DNA of 19,500 nucleotides from an uncultured Erysipelotrichaceae bacterium (GTDB lineage: Bacteria; Bacillota_I; Bacilli_A; Erysipelotrichales; Erysipelotrichaceae), in contig CALNCD010000048.1 of assembly GCA_937874965.1 (NCBI GenBank), forward strand, positions 1 to 19,500, written 5' to 3'. This document shows, piece by piece, positions 7,609 to 15,240 of the stretch. Position numbers and translations under genes: made by a program. Position 1 is the first letter of the stretch. Each line of letters opens with the position of its first letter. Below the pieces are notes generated by a model. That model did not search any database and was not told the DNA's origin. It worked only from the letters and a program-made list of their open reading frames with translations.

Positions 7609-8928
7609 TTTAATCCGCCCGAAATTTCATTTATCACCTGTTCATGGCTTGCTGAATGACCCGAATGGACTGGCCTACTTTAATCATCAGGTGTATATCT
7701 TTTATCAGTATCATCCTGATGGTCCTGTACATGGTTTAAAACACTGGGGACTCTTTAAAACAACAGATTTTCTCGATTACGAGGATGAGGGAGTTTTTTT
7801 GTCTCCACATGCAAGGGGTGATAATGCAGGGGTCTACTCAGGTGGCGGGATTGTTCGTGAAGGGAAACTGGAGTTGTTCTATTCCGGGAATCACCGTGAT
7901 CATCACGGTATCCGCAAGCCGGTGATCTATCAGGTTGTTCTTGATTCAACAGATGCGATTCTCTCAAGGAACTGCATTGTCGATTATATGGAGCATTACA
8001 CTGAACATCAACGTGATCCCTTTCCGTTCAGGGTGAAGAATCAGAACTATTTGCTCTACGCTGTACAAACAGTGAAGCAGCAAGGGAAGATTCTGTGCAT
8101 GGCAATGAATAATGAATTCAATGATGTCGTAAATGCAAGAGAACTTCAACTCAATCCTATACTGGATGAATACTATATGCTGGAGTGTCCTGCGATGACA
8201 ATGATCAATCAGCAGTTTCTTCTCCTCATATGTCCTCAAGATAATCAGAAGATTGAAAACCGATTCAGCAAGAATATTTTCCACAGCGTCTACGTGATCG
8301 GCAATTCCTTGGACGATATGGATGACATCCCACGATGCATTGATCATGGTTTTGATTTCTATGCACCACAGCTGTTTAAAATGGAGAACAGACATATAAT
8401 GATCCCTTGGATCGGGGTTCCAGATACCCTGTATCCCCATGAAGCAGAGGAGGGGTGGTCGCAGGTTCTGGGGATTCCACGTGAGATAACAATAATTGAC
8501 AACCAGCTGTATCAGCGTCCGATTGCTGAGTATCGCGGACTCAGGACAGCATCCAAGGATCTGCAGCCTCTCAATGCATGTTCAAGATCATTTGAACTCG
8601 AACTGACAGCTGATCATGATTTCAGCTGTCGGATAGGTGCCGAAGATTTCATTGAGATTGCACTGAAGGGCGGTTGCACAGGGAAAATATGAGTGAAGCG
8701 ATTAATCCGGAATATGGAAACATCCGATCCGTTGATCTGCACCAAAGCCAGATTAAACTGGATGTGTTCGTTGATCAAAGCATCATTGAGATCTTCGTCA
8801 ATGAAGGTCAGTTTACCCTATCTGCCCGCTTTGCTTTAAATGAAATAACGTCAATTGTCTTTGAAGGGAAGGTTCATGGAAAATACTATGCGATGAGGGC
8901 AATTCATTATGAAGGCCGAGAAATTTAG
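7601..8928 (+). pseudogene. scrB: Sucrose-6-phosphate hydrolase (GH32), frameshifted near the 3' end
   Basis: ScrB splits sucrose-6-phosphate into glucose-6-phosphate and fructose in the cytoplasm. ATG 7601 lies inside the end of scrA, suggesting coupled translation. The first frame (363 codons, stop at 8692) carries the whole five-bladed propeller with all catalytic motifs: nucleophile D20 in LLNDPNG, QRDP (137-140) and acid/base E195 in LECPAM. It then ends in a nonsense tail (CTGKI). From about 8671 the next frame gives LHRENMSEAINPEYG, IRSVDL, LDVFVDQSIIEIFVNEGQ and ends at 8928; these are the normal C-terminal beta-sandwich motifs of GH32. A one-base loss (or two-base gain) near 8669-8674 explains this. 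The truncated product keeps the catalytic domain but loses the sandwich strands. Confidence 0.88.
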
Positions 8929-9018
8929 AAAACATAGCATTCCATTACCCAACCTTGGTCTGAGGCTTATCATACGAAATCGGAAGTGCTAAAAAATGAG
9001 CGCTGACCACGAGAATGA

Positions 9019-9061
9019 ACCGAACCACCGGATCTTTACCCAAGATTTGAGGTTCGGTTTT
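9019..9061 (+). terminator. Intrinsic terminator after scrB
   Basis: ACCGAACC (9019-9026) pairs with GGTTCGGT (9051-9058), with a smaller internal ATCTT/AAGAT stem in the loop, followed by a short T-run (9058-9061). It is placed 90 bases after the scrB stop. Confidence 0.6.
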
Positions 9062-9212
9062 AGACGTCTGCTCAGATAAGATTATGGAGAAAGGCTGTTA
9101 TGAACATACAGTATCAAGAAGGCTTGGTAGAGCGTGATGGGGTAGCAGCACGTAGAATGAAAGACACATTGTCTGTCACTCAAGGGTTCTAGGCAGCCGT
9201 ATGAATTCGATG

Positions 9213-9258
9213 AAAAAAACCGCATCTCATCATCGCTGCAGGTGAATTCGAGTGCGGT
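9213..9258 (-). terminator. Intrinsic terminator of the 51-codon gene
   Basis: On the minus strand ACCGCA (9258-9253) followed by CTC pairs with GAG and TGCGGT (9224-9219), with one bulged A, and a run of seven T follows (9219-9213). It lies 35 bases after the stop of the small minus-strand gene. Confidence 0.6.
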
Positions 9259-9292
9259 TGACTGTGAATCAGTGAATAAGCTGACTGACGAC

Positions 9293-9448
9293 TTATGGGT
9301 TACATCCCGGCAACTGAGGAAACAATTGGCAAAGTTCATTGGTCGTCGTTGTATATGAATTGTAGCCAGTCGTTTCTGACGATGTCCGAACAATGTCTTT
9401 CATGTCCAATTCGTGGATGAGCAGTGCTGGTTTGACGTATTTGTTCAT
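9293..9448 (-). CDS. Small protein of 51 aa, function unknown
   Basis: An ATG at 9448 preceded by AAAGGA (eight-base spacing) opens a 51-codon frame ending TAA at 9293. The product begins MNKYVKPALLIHELDMKDIV, continues RTSSETTG and ends LPGCNP; it has two cysteines, no membrane segment and a threonine-rich middle. From memory, the pattern K-Y-x-K-P...E-L-D-x-x-D-I-x-x-T-S resembles a loose group of very short hypothetical proteins common in gut Firmicutes, whose role I do not know. Coding status is supported by its own promoter (9537-9565) and a downstream terminator (9213-9258), not by recognised homology. It could be a peptide precursor or an ordinary small cytoplasmic protein; nothing here decides that. 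Confidence 0.5.
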   Translation of the reverse strand: MNKYVKPALLIHELDMKDIVRTSSETTGYNSYTTTTNELCQLFPQLPGCNP

Positions 9449-9536
9449 AGTATGTATCCTTTCGATGTTGATTATCTGTTTGTGATCAATAAATAATCTA
9501 TTAAATTCTATAATATTTAATAAATCAATCTATTTC

Positions 9537-9565
9537 AGAGTATCATTTTCATGCTTACCCGTCAA
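9537..9565 (-). promoter_or_regulatory. Promoter of the 51-codon gene
   Basis: The minus strand shows TTGACG (9565-9560), a 17-base spacer ending in TGA, and TACTCT (9542-9537), so a -35 box plus an extended -10. The leader to the ATG is about 80 bases. The insertion sequence starts only 16 bases upstream of the -35 box. Confidence 0.45.
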
Positions 9566-9572
9566 GTCATTT

Positions 9573-9581
9573 TTCAGCAAT
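9573..9581. repeat. Target-site duplication, left copy
   Basis: TTCAGCAAT directly abuts the left inverted repeat and recurs exactly at 11953-11961 next to the right one. This marks the insertion point. Confidence 0.85.
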
Positions 9582-9604
9582 GATTGTGTAAAATAAGTGT
9601 GGAA
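9582..9604 (+). repeat. Left terminal inverted repeat of the IS
   Basis: Starts GATTGTGTAAAA and ends TAAGTGTGGAA; 19 of 23 bases match the reverse complement of 11930-11952, with the inner 11 bases identical. Confidence 0.85.
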
Positions 9605-9664
9605 TCCATATCTGCTATTATTTAGTTATAAAACTGTACTTGATCAACTAGAAAGGATTACTAC

Positions 9665-11065
9665 ATGTCAATTTTAACAAAAAACAATCTATCTGTACTC
9701 ATGAACTACATCATCTCAAAAACGACTACAAATCTTAAGAGTATCTTTGGTCCTCAATGCGAGTTTAAGGGAATCCATGATTATGTACATCTTGTTGAGA
9801 GTATAAGTGAATTAACGTTTGAAACTGCACGTACACTATTTGAACACTCTGTAGAAGAAATGGATAGTGCTTTTAGATACAGTCAACATCGCATTCATCA
9901 ATTCTATGTAAAGTGCAAACGAATTAGGACTCTCATAACACCTTTTGGCCGAGTCAATATCAACCGCACAATCTGTCTCGATAGAATCACCGGTAAATCC
10001 TACTGCTATGTCGATGAGAAATTAGGACTTCCCAAATATGACAGATATGATCCTTGTATCAAAGCAATGCTTGTGTCTCTATATGCAGATTATAATTCAA
10101 TGATTAAAGTTGGGAAAATCATTGGTGATAGAATAGGGAATGCTTTTTCTTCTGATACTAATCAATCCTTTAGAATATCACGCCAAACCGTGTTTAATTC
10201 TATTCGTAAGACTGCGATACTTGAAGCCCTTATCATTCATAAAGAGACGCCTTCAGAACTATACATAATGGCTGATGAGAAGTATGTTCATTTGAATACG
10301 GGTAAAAATAGAATGATAAAGGCTGCAGTTATCTTTGAAGGTATTGAAGGTGATAAATGAAAGACACTTATCAACAAGTATCATGTTATGAGTATGCAAG
10401 ATATGTTTTGTGATACTGTTGCTGATGTTTTATATGAACGATATGATGTCACTAAAATTAAACGTATTTACTTCATGGGAGATGGAGCACATTGGATTAA
10501 AGAATCTGTTAAATGTATTAACCTGGAGAATACTTCGAATAAGTTTTTACTTGATAAGTTTCACTTCAAACAAGCTCTCAACAGGATTACCAAGGACAAA
10601 GATATCCAGAGTTCATTAGAGACGTTGTTTCTTAACTGAAATAACGAAGACTTTCAAATAATTATAGACCAGATTAAAGAAAACTTTGTCGATAGAACTG
10701 ATGCTATTGATCAGCAGGTCAAATACCTTATGAACCACCAAAGCAGTATTAGACAAGCCTATAAATACAATATTAGCTGTAGTATGGAATCTTCAATCTC
10801 GCACACTTTGGCTTCAAACTTCACTCGTAATCCTAAAGCATATTCGAGTGGTAGCCTGGAGATATATGTAAATCATCGAATGCATCATTTAAATGGGTAT
10901 AACCTCAAAGAGTTATATCTCCAGAGTATATCTGTAGGTGCCCATGACGGAATAAAACGTCTCAAGAATTCGGAATTCGATTGGTCAGTCTTCGACAAGA
11001 AAAAACACCAAACTAAGTTTGATGTTAAAGGGCAATTGGAAGCTATGATTGCTAAGTTCGCATAG
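9665..11065 (+). pseudogene. ISLre2-family (UPF0236) transposase with two in-frame TGA codons
   Basis: ATG 9665 follows AAAGGA (9652-9657). One frame of 466 codons runs to TAG at 11063-11065, interrupted only by TGA at 10358-10360 and 10637-10639. Family motifs occur across all three pieces: the N-terminal RTLITPFGRVNINRT with GKSYCYVDEKLGLP, then ELYIMADEKYVHL (first likely catalytic Asp) and MIKAAVIFEGIE, then RIYFMGDGAHWIKE (second Asp) with FLLDKFHFKQAL, then the C-terminal SISVGAHDGIKRLKN. Length without the stops is typical. The first TGA falls where I would expect arginine (G-D-K-x-K-T-L), so a CGA to TGA transition is plausible. The transposase is judged dead. Recoding of TGA is a weak alternative. 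Confidence 0.88.
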
Positions 11066-11115
11066 AATTACTCATAAAATGTAACAGGTATTGCTACTCT
11101 CGAAAATATATAAAC

Positions 11116-11891
11116 TTAAAGCTCGAGCTTGCTCCCAGTTTTTATTGATTTTAAACGATCTTCCATGATTGGACGCATTATTTCGAAAGCCTTTGGTCCT
11201 GTACAATGGCAGGAATAGAAGGTTTCAACCTTAAATACGGTATTCCAATTAAATGAAATCCACCAATGACAGCTTTTATCGGTTCTATGAAATTTTCCTT
11301 CACTAATGTAATTATATTTAAAATACCTGAGTGGCTACATCCAGTAAACACAAATAAATAACCACCTTCTTTGATAACCATTACGAGCTCATGATGAAAT
11401 TTATCAGGAAGTTTCAACTTGCCCTCAAATAGATTAATAGACTCAATGGATCCTGACTCATGTTCTTTAATGTTTTTGCACATTAAAATATGGACATTTT
11501 CATAAAGTTGATAATTGTGAGAAATACATAATAACTTATCCGCGATATTATCATATTTGGTTTTATCTACGCCAATATTTTTGTAAAAAGGACCAACTTT
11601 AATCCAATAATTCCCGAATGCACTTTCAGTAATGACAACACTATCTAAATTATTATTGGAAGGATAATACTTTAGTCCTCCAATGTGATCAATGTGACCA
11701 TGCGAAATAACTATTGAATCAATACCAGATAGTTCAATTCCCATTTTTTTAGCATTCTTTATATATGTTTGATCTGGTCCTGTATCAAAGAGAACTGTTT
11801 TTCCGTTCGTCTTAACCAAAATCGACAAGCCATGCTTTGCTTTTACATGTCCATCTACGGCTTCATTTTCAAGTAAAACTTCTATTTTCAA
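11116..11891 (-). pseudogene. MBL-fold metallohydrolase (COG1237-like), broken near the 3' end; IS passenger
   Basis: A metallo-beta-lactamase-fold protein of the group often labelled as dihydropterin-type phosphate synthase; true substrate unknown. It starts at TTG 11891 with AGGAAGTG seven bases upstream. The 237-codon frame shows an N-terminal KHGLSILV and VLFDTGPDQ, the metal site SHGHIDHIGGL (H64, H66, D68, H69), FTGCSHSGI and GGFHL. It then leaves frame and stops at 11178. Another frame continues with CHCTGPKAFEIM, MEDRLKSIKTGSKLEL and TAA at 11118-11116, the family's usual end with the last metal-site histidine. The gap between GGFHL and CHCTG is only 38 bases, shorter than I recall, so a small deletion probably caused the shift. 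It lies inside the IS and faces the transposase. Confidence 0.78.
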
Positions 11892-11929
11892 TTTTGATCA
11901 CTTCCTATCTCATATATTATCTTATCATT

Positions 11930-11952
11930 TTCCACACTTACTTGACACTAAC
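11930..11952 (-). repeat. Right terminal inverted repeat of the IS
   Basis: Reads TTCCACACTTACTTGACAC followed by TAAC on the plus strand; its reverse complement matches the left repeat at 19 of 23 bases. Confidence 0.85.
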
Positions 11953-11961
11953 TTCAGCAAT
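11953..11961. repeat. Target-site duplication, right copy
   Basis: TTCAGCAAT, identical to the left copy at 9573-9581 and directly abutting the right inverted repeat. Confidence 0.85.
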
Positions 11962-12126
11962 TTCATATCTCTGTGCGGAAGGTCGCAATTTCTTCCTTTG
12001 TCAGTTTGAATTGGATGCATTAGAGTGGAATGATAATCATTCTCTCAATATGTATATAAATAAGTATAAAAAATAAAAATAATCATAATATCTCAACATA
12101 ACTACTACAAAAATTAATTTTTAGTA

Positions 12127-12135
12127 TGTTATACT
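12127..12135 (+). promoter_or_regulatory. Extended -10 promoter of the surface-protein gene
   Basis: TGT followed by TATACT (12130-12135) forms an extended -10 box. The expected -35 position is A-rich and unlike TTGACA. The start codon is only 22 bases downstream, so the leader is very short; AAGGAGG lies at 12143-12149. Confidence 0.5.
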
Positions 12136-12156
12136 TGTTTATAAGGAGGAAATAGT

Positions 12157-14577
12157 ATGAAACGTTTCCAGCATATTTCCATGCATTATCTATTGGCCGT
12201 TCTTTTTTCAGGATTATTAATTGCTGCTCAGTTTTCGACGCTCCATGCGTCTGCACGTCCAGGTGATCTTCCGGTTTCGGTTACAGTTGATGGTTTATTG
12301 AATGGTGTCGATATTCAGGGGAAGTCCAATAAAGATACACTTGATTTAGTCTATAATCCGCAGGATGATGTGTATGAGCTGAATCTTGATTTCAATCTGA
12401 ATACCTCAGATCTGAAGTCATTTTCATCGCAGATTCTATCACATGTTCCAGGGGATGGAAATACTGATAACCCAGCCAGTTTGGGACGGTATTATTTTTC
12501 ATATGCGTTGAATCTCAATGATAATGCATTGCGTTCATCGACGACAAAGATTGCATATTCGAACTGGTTTGACAGCGATGACGCTGATGCGCAAGCGCAG
12601 GAGCTGGATTTGGTCACCCGGAAGGCTGTTTCGTCATCAGGTTGGAAACAATGGGCTGATCTTTTGAAAACCCAGTATTTCGATAAGAAAACGGCCTCAT
12701 GGAAAGACTTTTCCAGCGGATCTGCTCATGGTCAGGAAAGCATTGCTGAATCCATTGCCCGTTTGGCAGGCCTTTCGAATACGGCAGATTTGAACTATGG
12801 GGTTAATTATCGGTTTTACTTCCAGACAGAACGTTCGTTATACCAGAAGGTCGTTTATTCCTATGACGGAGCAGAGAAGACAATCATTCTGAAACTTAAC
12901 TATGTCTATGATCTGCATTCATTTGTGAAGTATACCCAGGATTTTGCCAATGCAGGAGTTGCTGTTTATCCATATTCTGTGGATGTGATTGCGGATGACA
13001 CCCTTTCATTTACCAGCAATGAGCGATTAAGCAATACGTCAATTATATCGTCATCATATCAGGATGGGCAGTATTCCATAGTAGCGTCAATGGATCCGCT
13101 GACGCTGACGCCTGAATTACTGGATAAAATTCTGAATGATGCCCCTGGAAATGCACAGTCTTCTGCAAGTTTAGGCAGCTATTACTTCAGCGTACGCCCG
13201 CTGGTCGCATCGTCTTCCACGCGGATTACCAAAGCATTCTCGAGTGCACTGTTCGCAGATTCGAACCAAATCCAAGAACAGGAAGCCTATCAGGTTTTGA
13301 TTGATAATCTGGCAAAGAACAGCCCGAACAGCAGCCCTGATGCTTGGTTTAATGCCTATCAGATTCAATACTTTAATGGTACATCCTGGCAAGATGTGAC
13401 GGAACGAAGCAATGGCGGTTTACGCATTAAAGCCCATCTTCAGGAACTCCTGGGAAAAGAGGATTTAATCTACGGTCAGGATTATCGGCTGACACTCAGC
13501 AGCGGGATATCCTACTATACTGGATGGGATTATCAAAGCGGGATGCAGATCAAACGAATCATTGCCAAAGTCACCTCACTAAGCCAACCGCTGATTTACA
13601 GCGATATAAGCACATCCTCACATTACCAGCGTTATGTCTATTTCAATACGTTGCAGGAAGCATTATCCTCAGATAGTACAGAAATAACCTTGAATACAAC
13701 AGCAACGCTGAGTGATCCAAGTGCATTGCGAGGAACGCTGCTTCGTCTAGGAGAAGAAGGAATACTGTATTTACCTGCCGATACCGATCCAGCGCTCTAT
13801 AGCAGCATTGCCATTAATCAAGGATCGCTCTATGTCGGTCAGACGAAGATCATTCCAGGGGTTACGCCATTGGAACCACCGGTTGTAATTGATGATAGCC
13901 TTACCGGTCTTTTCCCAAGCCCAGAAAAGATCAGTGCCAAAGGCGTATTCAGTGAACCGGTTTCCATCGCAATCAAAGCAGTTGATGTTACGGCACTTCC
14001 AGAAAGTGTTCAGACGACTTTGACTCAATCGCTGCAATCACAATTCAAAGAAACGACACAGCTGCTCGTGCTGGATTTAAAGGCGCTTTCACTCTCCAAT
14101 CAGGAAGCTGTTCAACCTGCTGAAGGAACACGGGTATCCCTGACATTACCATTGCCAGCGAATTTTAATCCGCAAACAAGCACAATTGTGTATATTGATG
14201 ATGCAGGGAATGTTCATCCTTTGGAAAGCACCTATGACAGTCTTGAAAAAACGATACAGTTTGAGACCACCCATTTCAGTTTCTATGCGATCGTTGAAGG
14301 CATAAAGCAGAACACACCACCTGTTGATCCAGTTGATCCAGTTGACCCTGTTGACCCAGTCGATCCTGTCGACCCTGTTGATCCAGTTGACCCAGTCGAT
14401 CCTGTTGATCCAGTTGATCCAGTTGACCCAGTTGATCCTGTTGATCCAGTTGACCCTGTTGATTCAGAGACAATTATACCTGATACAGGCGCAGGAGATG
14501 ATGCAACAGTATCCTTTGTCTTGGTCGTTTCTGGATTAGGTCTTGTGTATGCTGTACGGCGGAGAAAGCATTCCTAA
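12157..14577 (+). CDS. Secreted cell-wall-anchored protein with duplicated domain and Pro-Val-Asp repeat
   Basis: An 806-aa surface protein of unknown function. ATG 12157 follows a strong AAGGAGG. Order of parts: signal peptide (1-32, cut probably after HASA); two homologous domains of about 200 aa (about 60-255 and 295-475), each with an ASLG-x-YYFS motif (107-115, 337-345), a QYF strand followed by S-W-x-D (173-184, 404-413) and a YG-x-x-YR-turn (214-219, 439-444); a linker to 580; a domain (about 590-715) with SLTLPLP, VYIDDAGNVHPL and FETTHFSFYAIVE, a pattern frequent in Firmicutes surface proteins; sixteen Pro-Val-Asp units (722-769); and IPDTG (774-778), a hydrophobic span and RRRKHS, a sortase signal with Ile for Leu. 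Partner or ligand is not evident; adhesion is only a guess. It is transcribed alone. Confidence 0.85.
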   Translation: MKRFQHISMHYLLAVLFSGLLIAAQFSTLHASARPGDLPVSVTVDGLLNGVDIQGKSNKDTLDLVYNPQDDVYELNLDFNLNTSDLKSFSSQILSHVPGDGNTDNPASLGRYYFSYALNLNDNALRSSTTKIAYSNWFDSDDADAQAQELDLVTRKAVSSSGWKQWADLLKTQYFDKKTASWKDFSSGSAHGQESIAESIARLAGLSNTADLNYGVNYRFYFQTERSLYQKVVYSYDGAEKTIILKLNYVYDLHSFVKYTQDFANAGVAVYPYSVDVIADDTLSFTSNERLSNTSIISSSYQDGQYSIVASMDPLTLTPELLDKILNDAPGNAQSSASLGSYYFSVRPLVASSSTRITKAFSSALFADSNQIQEQEAYQVLIDNLAKNSPNSSPDAWFNAYQIQYFNGTSWQDVTERSNGGLRIKAHLQELLGKEDLIYGQDYRLTLSSGISYYTGWDYQSGMQIKRIIAKVTSLSQPLIYSDISTSSHYQRYVYFNTLQEALSSDSTEITLNTTATLSDPSALRGTLLRLGEEGILYLPADTDPALYSSIAINQGSLYVGQTKIIPGVTPLEPPVVIDDSLTGLFPSPEKISAKGVFSEPVSIAIKAVDVTALPESVQTTLTQSLQSQFKETTQLLVLDLKALSLSNQEAVQPAEGTRVSLTLPLPANFNPQTSTIVYIDDAGNVHPLESTYDSLEKTIQFETTHFSFYAIVEGIKQNTPPVDPVDPVDPVDPVDPVDPVDPVDPVDPVDPVDPVDPVDPVDPVDPVDSETIIPDTGAGDDATVSFVLVVSGLGLVYAVRRRKHS
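14320..14463 (+). repeat. Tandem 9-bp repeat, 16 units, coding Pro-Val-Asp
   Basis: Sixteen in-frame units of CCW-GTY-GAY form a wall-spanning stalk before the sorting signal. Nearly all variation is at third codon positions, so the protein sequence is kept exactly while the DNA differs. A copy number that changes by slippage would stay in frame. Confidence 0.95.
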
Positions 14578-14665
14578 GTCTGTTGCCTGATATCCCGGTT
14601 TTGATTCTTTACGATGCTGTAATTATACAGTATAAGGGTTATTATAAGGTGTAAAGGTTTTTTCC

Positions 14666-14693
14666 TTGACACTATCCGTAGATATGCTATACT
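14666..14693 (+). promoter_or_regulatory. rpsP operon promoter
   Basis: TTGACA (14666-14671), a 16-base spacer ending in TGC, and TATACT (14688-14693) make a strong promoter with both boxes and an extended -10. It gives rpsP its own start, needed because ffh is not adjacent. Confidence 0.85.
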
Positions 14694-14719
14694 GTCTAAG
14701 GATTAGGAGGATTACCACA

Positions 14720-14989
14720 ATGGCAGTAAAAATTCGTTTGAAGAGAATGGGTGCTAAGAAGAGTCCGTTTTACAGAATTGTCGCCGCTGATTCACGTTCA
14801 CCTCGTGATGGCCGTTTTATTGAAAACATCGGGTACTATAATCCTTTGAAGCAACCTGCAGAAGTCAAGATTGATGAAGAGATTGCTTTGAAGTGGTTGA
14901 GAAATGGTGCTCAGCCTTCCGATACAGTTCGTAACTTGTTCTCGAAACAAGGAATCATCAAGAAGTTCCACGACGAAAAAGGCAAGTAA
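14720..14989 (+). CDS. rpsP: 30S ribosomal protein S16
   Basis: S16 is an early-binding protein of the small subunit, contacting 16S rRNA. The start is ATG 14720 with AGGAGG at 14705-14710; an upstream in-frame TTG at 14666 is the promoter's -35 box and not a start. The 89-aa product shows the complete family pattern: VKIRLKRMGAKKSPFYRIV, DSRSPRDGRFIE, IGYYNPL and ALKWLRNGAQPSDTV. It is first in the rpsP-khpA-rimM-trmD operon; khpA follows after two bases. Confidence 0.97.
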   Translation: MAVKIRLKRMGAKKSPFYRIVAADSRSPRDGRFIENIGYYNPLKQPAEVKIDEEIALKWLRNGAQPSDTVRNLFSKQGIIKKFHDEKGK

Positions 14990-14991
14990 TC

Positions 14992-15240
14992 ATGAAAGCT
15001 GTACAAGAAGTCCTATACGATCTTGTGAGCCCAATGGTTGAAAACCATGATTCACTTCGAGTTGAAGCATTAGAGAGTTTGAATGAGAATGAAATTATCT
15101 GTGTCATTTATGCGAAGAATGATGACATTGCTCGTTTAATTGGTCGTCAAGGGGTTATGGCTCAGGCTATACGCTCGACAATGGCACTCGCTAGTCGTGT
15201 TCACGACAAGCATATTTCGATTAAGTTTGAGTCATATTAG
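14992..15240 (+). CDS. khpA: KH-domain RNA-binding protein KhpA (YlqC)
   Basis: A single-KH-domain protein that, in streptococci and other Firmicutes, pairs with KhpB/EloR, binds RNA and affects cell elongation. The 82-aa product has the KH core with the GxxG loop IGRQG (about 50-54) followed by AQAIRSTMALAS. The start is two bases after rpsP, with AAAAAGG upstream. Its length and place between rpsP and rimM are standard. The last base of its TAG is the first base of a terminator-like hairpin, so a ribosome ending here would cover that structure. Confidence 0.92.
   Translation: MKAVQEVLYDLVSPMVENHDSLRVEALESLNENEIICVIYAKNDDIARLIGRQGVMAQAIRSTMALASRVHDKHISIKFESY

Larger units (their letters stand above)
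8929..9292. other. Non-coding stretch after scrB
   Basis: No gene is supported here apart from a possible 30-codon plus-strand ORF (9100-9192) with AGAAAGG five to eleven bases before its ATG and no recognisable similarity. The stretch holds the scrB terminator and, on the minus strand, the terminator of the small gene at 9293-9448. Confidence 0.5.
9582..11952 (+). mobile_element. ISLre2-type insertion sequence with an MBL-fold passenger gene (inactive)
   Basis: The 2371-bp element is bounded by 23-bp imperfect inverted repeats matching at 19 positions (core GTGTMAARTAAGTGTGGAA) and flanked by a perfect 9-bp direct repeat, TTCAGCAAT. Inside are a UPF0236/ISLre2 transposase gene on the plus strand (9665-11065) and an oppositely oriented metallo-beta-lactamase-fold gene (11116-11891), which starts about 40 bases from the right inverted repeat. 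The IS class was judged from transposase motifs; a 9-bp duplication agrees with what I recall of the family. The element is more AT-rich than its surroundings. Both genes are broken, so it cannot move by itself. A plain ISLre2 element is shorter, the extra length being the passenger gene. Confidence 0.88.

Noticed and set aside
9082..9393. A 103-codon minus-strand open frame
   Set aside because: No recognisable protein features, no ribosome site, and it crosses the terminator at 9213-9258. The 51-codon frame at 9293-9448 has far better signals.
9541..12040. An interrupted host gene recreated by removing the IS and joining the flanks (a minus-strand frame of about 45 codons)
   Set aside because: No recognisable similarity, no ribosome site, and it would run over the promoter of the 51-codon gene.
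14320..14463. Regular short repeats resembling a repeat array or CRISPR
   Set aside because: Units are 9 bp, contiguous and without spacers; they encode Pro-Val-Asp in frame within a surface protein.
14666..14719. Upstream extension of rpsP from TTG 14666
   Set aside because: These bases are the -35 and -10 boxes and ribosome site of rpsP; S16 starts at MAVKIRLKRMG.
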